From: a virus
Reading direction: 5' to 3' (one strand)
Length of the DNA: 26,219 bases
IMG/VR virus record: IMGVR_UViG_3300025132_000248
Span: 1 to 26,219 of that record
Below the pieces are notes generated by a model. That model worked only from the letters and a program-made list of their open reading frames with translations, was not told where the DNA came from and searched no databases. The position numbers and the translations under genes are program-made. How positions within the stretch are numbered: position 1 is the stretch's first letter; every line of letters begins with the position of its first letter. Of the stretch, positions 20,825-26,219 are shown in pieces.

Positions 20825-23800
20825 TGTTTAATTACCTTTCTAATAAAAGTTAATTCTCCTACTTTCACATTCATAAAATAAACTCCATCTTCTAAATGAC
20901 TTATATCAATTACTTTCTCATTTGTTTCATTAATAACTACTTGTCCTGAGACATTAAATAATGTAACCGTTATGTTCTTAAATCTAGAACTTACAACATT
21001 TAATTCTCCTGTAGTTGGATTAGGATAAATAGTTACACTTCCTTCATTTACTAAGTCTTCTAATCCTACCCATCCACTATTTGATGCACAATAATCATAT
21101 GTATTTTGACAATTAGCATCCCATCCTACTGAACAACAATATGGGTCTATACTTATTACCCATGCATAACACTCATCATTTAACCAATATGGATTACCAG
21201 GTCCTGTAATACAACCGGCATCATATAAACAACTTGCTGAATCAGGAACATTTGCATTTGGGTCATAATTATATGCATTTGGGTCAGTACAGCCCGGAAC
21301 TGCAGTTATACATGAGCCATTATCCACATTTGCTAATGGATTATAATTTATAGCTAAAGAATCTGTACAACCGTATACTACCGGTATACATGGATTTGAT
21401 TGATTAGTAGCTGAAACTTGATTTGTATTTGCATTAGGATTATAATTAAATGCAAATGGATCTGTACATCCATACACTATAGGAATGCAAGTTCCATTAT
21501 CGGTATTAGCTAAAGGGTCATAGTTAAATGCTGTTGAATCCATACACCCGTAAATATAAGGTATACATGAACCATTATCAACAGTTGCAGTTGAATCATA
21601 ATTAAACATTGTATTATCCATACAACCATATATTATTGGAATACAAGTTCCATTATCCACATTTGCGTTTGGATCATAATTTAATGATGTTGAATCCATA
21701 CATCCGTAAATATAAGGTACACAAGAACCATTATCGGTATTAGCTAAGGCATTATAATTAAATGATGTAGGATCGGTACAGCCATAAACTATTGGTACAC
21801 ATGAACTATCATCTACATTTGCATTAGGATTATAATTAAATGATGTAGGATCGGTACAACCTAATACGACCGGTATACATGATCCGTCATCTGTATTTGC
21901 TAATGGATTGTAATTATATGCCGTTGAATCAGTACAACCATAAACATAAGGTATACAACTCCCATCGTCGTCTGTAGCATTAGGATTATAATTTATAGAA
22001 AGAGGATCCATACAACCGGCTATTTCTAATGAATCGCAAATTCCATCGTTATCAGAATCTTCTAAACATATTCCAAAACAATCATAATATTGAGCAGGAT
22101 ACATACAACCCCCATTATCAACATTTGCTGTTGAATCATAATTACAAGCTGTAATATCTGTACAACCCAAATAAATACAACTACCATCATCTGTATTAGC
22201 ATTTGCGTTATAGTTCCATGCTGCCGGATCCATACATCCATTAACTACTGCAACACATGAACCATCATCAATTGTAGCTGTCGAATCATAATTAAATGCT
22301 AATGGATTTGTACATCCGTATATTATTGGAATACAAGTCCCATTATCTACATTGGCATCTGGATTATAATTTAATGATGTTGAATCCATACAACCATATA
22401 CCTTAGGAGTACATACATACCCACAAAATGGTATTGCAGTATAAACATCTGCTATAGTATTAAACTTTTTAAGCTTATTGCCATTAGCCCATGGAAAATT
22501 TCCTTCATGTATTAAAATACCATAATCATTTTCTATCTTAACTGAATTTTGTATTGTCTGAATATCTATTTGTTGAGAATTTTGTTGATCATCTCCTATT
22601 TCAAAGTAATACATTTCAACTTCATCTTGTAAACCTGAATTATCTTCTACTATAAAATGTAAATAAAAAGTATCTACATATGTTCCAGGTCCTAATCTAA
22701 AGTCCCATAACGAATCTCCTTGTTTAATTCCAACAAAGCTTTCTCCCCAGCCATCTCCGCCGTCATCTTCTAATATAATTCTATATTCACATATTTCGAT
22801 GTTATCCCATGCAGTATGATTAGAGTTATAATTAACTGCTGCAGTATCCATACATCCATATACATGCAAATTCTGACAACTTCCGTCATCAATTGTGGCC
22901 AATGAATCATATTCTTGATATGCAGGGTCTGTACATCCATCTATAGAAGGACCTCCACAATATTGTTCTCTTTGACTCCAATAATTCGGATCACTAGTAG
23001 TTATATAACCAAAATCTGCATCTCCTTCAGACATATAAAATATAGTATCTGGACATGACATATTTTCGACTAAGCAAAATCCACTATTATTAGGTGGCTG
23101 AGAACCTCTTATACCATCACCATATGAATCTTGTAACACAAATTGTAATAAATGATTCGGGCCCGCAGGAGCACAAAAGCGAGTTACAATTGTTTGTCCT
23201 TGTTGTTGCCAGTTGTAAGTAAATCTAGGAGCGTGCCAAACTGTATCTGTTAAATTTTGATTTGGATTTGTATGTTGTAAATACCAACTAGTTTCTGTAG
23301 GCCAATTATCTAATTTAATAGTAACTTTTATTTCTATAGAATCAAATCCACAATTAAAATCTGCTATACAAGTTCCATCATCTGTATTAGCCCATGGGTT
23401 ATAATTAATAGAATTAGGATTTGTACATCCAAATACTTTTAAAGTTTGACAACTACCATCATCCCAATCTGCATTTGGATCATATTCTACATAATCATCA
23501 TCCATACATCCGGGATTATAAAAGCATTCTGTTATACTCCATGGAAATCCTGAAAAGACGGGGCCATTAAGCATTCCACCTACTGTCCATTCATTGCCAT
23601 CTGCTTGGCCAGGAGAATTAGCAACATATACTAAAGCTACTCCGGCATTACAATTACTATGAAATGCTACGGCATCTATCCAATATTCTTGTCCAGCAAA
23701 TGTAATTTTAGTTCCGACTGCAAATTCACTACTATAATCATTATAGAATGCTGCATTGATTCCTACATAATTTTGCCACCAGATAAAATTACATGATGAT

Positions 23801-23940
23801 GCTTCGACTAGTCCTTCTAATGGCTGGTCTGCATTTGGATCATAATTGGCAGCTGCGGTATCTGTACAACCGAATGTTAAATTTTGTGCATTACTAAAAA
23901 CTGTAATAAAACAAAATAAAGATAATATAAAGTGTTTCAT
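20821..23940 (-). CDS. Large Cys-rich repeat protein with T9SS C-terminal sorting signal
   Basis: About 1039 residues from the ATG at 23940, which has GGAG 6 bases upstream and starts a clear signal peptide (MKHFILSLFCFITVFSNAQ). The longer frame would need a TTG. About 19 copies of a 21-28 residue module, GC(T/M)D-x4-NY(D/N)P-x-A-x-x-D(D/N)GSC, occur, some spread through the N-terminal half and 14 packed at the C-terminal side. They are Asp/Asn-rich, suggesting calcium binding and a disulfide each. The last about 75 residues (IYPNPTTGELNVV, then LFNVSGQVV, DGVYFMNV, RKVIKQ) are a type IX secretion C-terminal sorting domain. In the host it would be exported to or past the cell surface. Confidence 0.92.
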   Translation of the reverse strand: MKHFILSLFCFITVFSNAQNLTFGCTDTAAANYDPNADQPLEGLVEASSCNFIWWQNYVGINAAFYNDYSSEFAVGTKITFAGQEYWIDAVAFHSNCNAGVALVYVANSPGQADGNEWTVGGMLNGPVFSGFPWSITECFYNPGCMDDDYVEYDPNADWDDGSCQTLKVFGCTNPNSINYNPWANTDDGTCIADFNCGFDSIEIKVTIKLDNWPTETSWYLQHTNPNQNLTDTVWHAPRFTYNWQQQGQTIVTRFCAPAGPNHLLQFVLQDSYGDGIRGSQPPNNSGFCLVENMSCPDTIFYMSEGDADFGYITTSDPNYWSQREQYCGGPSIDGCTDPAYQEYDSLATIDDGSCQNLHVYGCMDTAAVNYNSNHTAWDNIEICEYRIILEDDGGDGWGESFVGIKQGDSLWDFRLGPGTYVDTFYLHFIVEDNSGLQDEVEMYYFEIGDDQQNSQQIDIQTIQNSVKIENDYGILIHEGNFPWANGNKLKKFNTIADVYTAIPFCGYVCTPKVYGCMDSTSLNYNPDANVDNGTCIPIIYGCTNPLAFNYDSTATIDDGSCVAVVNGCMDPAAWNYNANANTDDGSCIYLGCTDITACNYDSTANVDNGGCMYPAQYYDCFGICLEDSDNDGICDSLEIAGCMDPLSINYNPNATDDDGSCIPYVYGCTDSTAYNYNPLANTDDGSCIPVVLGCTDPTSFNYNPNANVDDSSCVPIVYGCTDPTSFNYNALANTDNGSCVPYIYGCMDSTSLNYDPNANVDNGTCIPIIYGCMDNTMFNYDSTATVDNGSCIPYIYGCMDSTAFNYDPLANTDNGTCIPIVYGCTDPFAFNYNPNANTNQVSATNQSNPCIPVVYGCTDSLAINYNPLANVDNGSCITAVPGCTDPNAYNYDPNANVPDSASCLYDAGCITGPGNPYWLNDECYAWVISIDPYCCSVGWDANCQNTYDYCASNSGWVGLEDLVNEGSVTIYPNPTTGELNVVSSRFKNITVTLFNVSGQVVINETNEKVIDISHLEDGVYFMNVKVGELTFIRKVIKQ
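21229..22395 (-). repeat. Tandem array of about 14 GC-D-NY-P-A-DDGSC coding repeats
   Basis: Within the T9SS-signal protein, consecutive modules of roughly 75-84 bases repeat with the same Cys, Asn-Tyr, Asp-Gly and Cys positions. Only the seventh to eleventh modules are broken by inserts (for example a DSDNDGICDSLE segment near 22040). Some adjacent units are nearly identical at the DNA level (around 21650-21700 and 21530-21560), so copy number may vary by recombination. Confidence 0.85.
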
Positions 23941-23977
23941 CAAATCTCCATTTATCATAAATATATGAAAACCCAAC

Positions 23978-23989
23978 AAAACCGGTTTT
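23978..23989. promoter_or_regulatory. 12-bp perfect palindrome upstream of the T9SS-signal protein
   Basis: AAAACCGGTTTT is its own reverse complement, located 38 bases upstream of the ATG at 23940. A TATATTTA box (23965-23958) lies between them. With no loop it cannot form a hairpin, so a dimeric regulator site is the main idea. A matching -33 box at the usual spacing is absent. Confidence 0.3.
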
Positions 23990-24001
23990 TATACTGAAAG
24001 A

Positions 24002-24160
24002 TTAATAGGGACAATGGTAACATCCGTTGGTACAACAATACCCTCGTTTTATATGATAATTTTTAGTCATTACCATTTTACCATTTTCCCAATAAAAATC
24101 TTGATCGCTATTAAATTTTTCTTTGAAATCTAATACTGAAATCCAATCGTCTACTCTCAT
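24002..24160 (-). CDS. Tiny CC-GC-HCPY cysteine protein (DUF5522-like)
   Basis: A 52-codon frame whose ATG overlaps the ribonucleotide reductase stop (TAATG). It begins MRVDDWISVLDFKEKFN and ends in the motif RGYCCTNGCYHCPY at the C-terminus. The GYCC-x-x-GC-x-HCPY tail is, from memory, the signature of small Bacteroidota proteins catalogued as DUF5522; four cysteines and a histidine suggest metal binding. Function unknown. Coupling to the reductase suggests a helper role in redox or metal supply, which is only inference. Confidence 0.72.
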   Translation of the reverse strand: MRVDDWISVLDFKEKFNSDQDFYWENGKMVMTKNYHIKRGYCCTNGCYHCPY

Positions 24161-26016
24161 TATTGAATCTCACATGCTCCGCCGGCACAAGCTAATTCGC
24201 CAGTCAGATTTGTTTCATCTTTTTCTTCTACAATTTTTGATAAATCAATTTCAGTTAATAAACTTAACATTTCATTATATACTTCTTCGGTGCAATCTTC
24301 GAATGGTGCTTGTTTATATGTACCGCCATCATAATTTAATACTGACAATCCATTATAAAAATTTCTATTATCCCACATCCAATTCCCTGCTGCTTCCCAT
24401 TCATGGTCTCTTAGTGATATAGTTGCAGAAACATTATGAGTATTATTACCTGATCTATGTCCTGGCTTTATCCATTCTTGAGCAACACGTTTTACTCTTT
24501 CCAATAATTGAAATGGCGATTCTGTTCTTAATATAGCGCCTTCTGGAGCTTTTTGTGGTATACTGATTACTGCAGTATCATGTGGTCTAAAATATTCATC
24601 TTCAACAAGCTCCGGATGATGTTCATTTAAATGATTATAAATTGCTTCATTTTTACCGACTCTAATTCTTCTTATGTAATAATCGTTATGCCATGCATGA
24701 ATACCAGATGATGTTCCTAATGTCAAAGATGTTGTTCCGGCTGGCTTAACGGTCGTACATCTAGCTGATTTATTTATACCAATTAATTCTGCAACTCTTT
24801 CATTTTCTTTTTTTACAATTTTTGCTGCAGATTTCATATCATATCCTAACACTGTACCAGATCCTATACCTGTCATTGATACTCCTATCAAAGCATCTTT
24901 TTCTGTTGTTCTTTGCCATATAGGTCTTAGATAATGAAAATCTGTATATGAAGCTTGTAATGTACCAATAAATGTAGCTGCCTTCACTCTTTGTTCAAAA
25001 TCATCTTGTGATTCTATGTCAGATGAATTAACTTCGCATAAGTTACAAAATTGAAAAGGTCTTAATGCTATTTCACAACAAGGATTAGTACCCCAATCTT
25101 TATCATTGGACAAATATATACCAGGCTCTCCTGCACCAGACAATTCAACTCTTTTCCATAGTTCCATAAAAAACTCTTTAGTTATTTTATGTCTCATTAA
25201 TACTGCTGAATTATTAGCTCTTCCTCTTTGTGGATCTATTTCCCACCAATTACCTGATTTACAAGATATCATTTCATTATCATCTGCTGAAAATAAACTA
25301 ATTAATGCTGCTCTTCTTATGCCTCCTGCTAACACCGCATCTGCTATATGACAAACAATATCATGAACTTCTATAGGAGATAATTTATCATTTTCTTTTT
25401 TTGAATCTAAAACTCCTTGTACTTTAATTAAACATTCTTTTAATGGTTGTGGTCCAGGTGCTTTACCTCCTGATGTAACTAATCTAGAACCTTTAGGTCT
25501 TATATCTGAAAAATCAAATTTAAGTTTTGATCCTCCATTATAATATGTTTTCATTAATGCTTTAACTGCATCTGCCCAACCCTCGATTGAATCTGCAATT
25601 AAAAATCTTCTTGTTCTATTAGGATTTGGTTTTTTAATTTCTGGTAAATTTTCTATATGATGATATTGTACTGAATATCCGACTCCTGTACCTCCTAACA
25701 ATAAGAACATTACTTCACCAAATGCTCTCCAATCATCGATAGGAACATATGCGCAATTATAAACTCTATTAGGTGATATTTCGATAGGCTTTCCTCCGAA
25801 TTGTAAACTTCTCATTGAAGGCAAAACTTTTTTATCATACACTAATTTATAAACTTCTTCTATTTCCTTTTTAAGTGTAGGAAATTTTTTAATATGCATA
25901 TTCTTGTTCCTTGTAACAAGTTCTTTCCATGTTTCTCTTCTGTTTAGTTCTGGAACATACTTTGCATATTTCATGTAAACGGTTATGTCAGATAAAATCC
26001 TATTCGATATATCCAT
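24160..26016 (-). CDS. nrdJ: Adenosylcobalamin-dependent (class II) ribonucleotide reductase
   Basis: A 618-residue reductase making deoxyribonucleotides. The residue pattern matches the monomeric Lactobacillus-type enzyme. Cys88 (NCAYVP) and Cys324 form the substrate-reducing pair, NPCCEIAL supplies thiyl Cys313 and Glu315, and the C-terminal LACAGGACE supplies the shuttle pair Cys610/Cys615. Cys313 to Cys324 is 11 residues, the same spacing as Cys408 to Cys419 in the Lactobacillus enzyme. GGTGVGY and a PAGTTSLTLGTSSGIH phosphate-loop region are also present. At 618 aa it is shorter than the 739-aa prototype. AAAGGAG sits 7 bases before the ATG. It needs host cobalamin but works with or without oxygen. 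Confidence 0.93.
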   Translation of the reverse strand: MDISNRILSDITVYMKYAKYVPELNRRETWKELVTRNKNMHIKKFPTLKKEIEEVYKLVYDKKVLPSMRSLQFGGKPIEISPNRVYNCAYVPIDDWRAFGEVMFLLLGGTGVGYSVQYHHIENLPEIKKPNPNRTRRFLIADSIEGWADAVKALMKTYYNGGSKLKFDFSDIRPKGSRLVTSGGKAPGPQPLKECLIKVQGVLDSKKENDKLSPIEVHDIVCHIADAVLAGGIRRAALISLFSADDNEMISCKSGNWWEIDPQRGRANNSAVLMRHKITKEFFMELWKRVELSGAGEPGIYLSNDKDWGTNPCCEIALRPFQFCNLCEVNSSDIESQDDFEQRVKAATFIGTLQASYTDFHYLRPIWQRTTEKDALIGVSMTGIGSGTVLGYDMKSAAKIVKKENERVAELIGINKSARCTTVKPAGTTSLTLGTSSGIHAWHNDYYIRRIRVGKNEAIYNHLNEHHPELVEDEYFRPHDTAVISIPQKAPEGAILRTESPFQLLERVKRVAQEWIKPGHRSGNNTHNVSATISLRDHEWEAAGNWMWDNRNFYNGLSVLNYDGGTYKQAPFEDCTEEVYNEMLSLLTEIDLSKIVEEKDETNLTGELACAGGACEIQ

Positions 26017-26089
26017 ATTTTTTCTCCTTTAGTGTAATTGATTAAATTAAAATAACGTTTTTATTGAACTTAAAACAACGTATTTTCAA

Positions 26090-26120
26090 TAAATATACGC
26101 CTTGTTCAACGTCAACCAAC
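26090..26120 (-). promoter_or_regulatory. Candidate promoter for the ribonucleotide reductase gene
   Basis: On the minus strand GTTGG (26120-26116), 18 bases, then TATATTTATTG starting at 26097. The -7 box equals the other copies; spacing is one base shorter and the upstream box is GTTG rather than TTTG/TTAG. It leaves a leader of about 70 bases before the strong ribosome-binding site at the reductase ATG. Confidence 0.5.
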
Positions 26121-26147
26121 TTTTTTGTTACTTTTTTTAATGTTTTT

Positions 26148-26219
26148 TTATTCAAAACCTTGAATCTCTTGAAACTTACGTGATAACATTTTTCTCGTAT
26201 ACTCTTCACCATTATCCAT
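26148..26219 (-). CDS. C-terminal end of an unidentified gene (cut by window edge)
   Basis: An open frame enters from the right edge and stops at TAA (26150-26148). The visible 23 residues are MDNGEEYTRKMLSRKFQEIQ followed by GFE. The Met at the very edge may be internal. Charged and helical, with no recognisable family. It is followed by about 130 bases holding the reductase promoter and ribosome-binding site. Confidence 0.4.
   Translation of the reverse strand: MDNGEEYTRKMLSRKFQEIQGFE

Noticed and set aside
21229-22395. Regular DNA repeats that could suggest a CRISPR array
   Set aside because: The repeats are in frame and encode the Cys-rich protein modules; there are no unique spacers of constant length and no cas genes.
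20821-23979. Longer start for the T9SS-signal protein at 23979
   Set aside because: It would use TTG and bury the signal peptide; the ATG at 23940 has a good ribosome-binding site and begins the signal sequence.

Overview
The window looks like part of the genome of a large, tailed, T4-like double-stranded DNA phage that infects a member of the Bacteroidota, probably a flavobacterium. The sequence is very AT-rich. Every supported gene lies on the minus strand, in tightly packed runs with ATGA, TAATG or short overlaps. The phage assignment rests on a T4-type replisome (B-family DNA polymerase, gp45-like sliding clamp, gp44/gp62-like clamp loader) together with nucleotide-metabolism genes. The host assignment rests on a protein with a type IX secretion C-terminal sorting signal and on promoters resembling the Bacteroidota -33 TTTG / -7 TAnnTTTG pattern.

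Layout in transcription order (high to low coordinates). 26.2-24.0 kb: the tail of an unidentified gene, a compact B12-dependent ribonucleotide reductase, and a tiny CC/GC/CPY-motif protein. 23.9-19.0 kb: a surface/secretion block with a large Cys-rich repeat protein bearing a T9SS signal, a putative outer-membrane beta-barrel, a membrane/coiled-coil protein, an exported thioredoxin-fold protein without CxxC, and a thermonuclease. 18.6-18.46 kb: a non-coding spacer with strong inverted repeats. 18.5-16.1 kb: a 333-aa protein with an amphipathic N-terminus, a pterin-4a-carbinolamine dehydratase homologue, and unknown proteins. 16.0-13.7 kb: an unknown protein, QueD, QueE, two tiny Cys-Cys proteins, a GroES-type co-chaperonin and a membrane/coiled-coil protein flanked by inverted repeats. 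13.6-9.8 kb: FolE, hypoxanthine-guanine phosphoribosyltransferase, a 51-aa membrane peptide and DNA polymerase. 9.8-3.0 kb: an unknown protein, a glycosyltransferase, a DpdA/TGT-like transglycosylase, sliding clamp, dUTPase, a ParB-like protein, clamp-loader ATPase, a zinc-ribbon protein, clamp-loader small subunit and two unknowns. 3.0-0 kb: a Cas4/RecB-like Fe-S nuclease, a SLOG-family protein and two glycosyltransferases, the last cut by the window edge.

The most interesting system is a probable 7-deazaguanine DNA hypermodification pathway embedded in the replication operons. FolE, QueD and QueE would convert GTP to 7-carboxy-7-deazaguanine, and the DpdA-like enzyme would exchange a 7-deazaguanine for guanine in DNA. 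No QueC is present in this window. A guanine phosphoribosyltransferase overlapping folE could recycle the guanine released by DpdA. A glycosyltransferase overlapping dpdA raises the possibility of further decoration. Five promoter copies with identical internal spacing head the operons, so these genes are probably transcribed by the host RNA polymerase. The functional links are inferred from gene content and family knowledge, not demonstrated.
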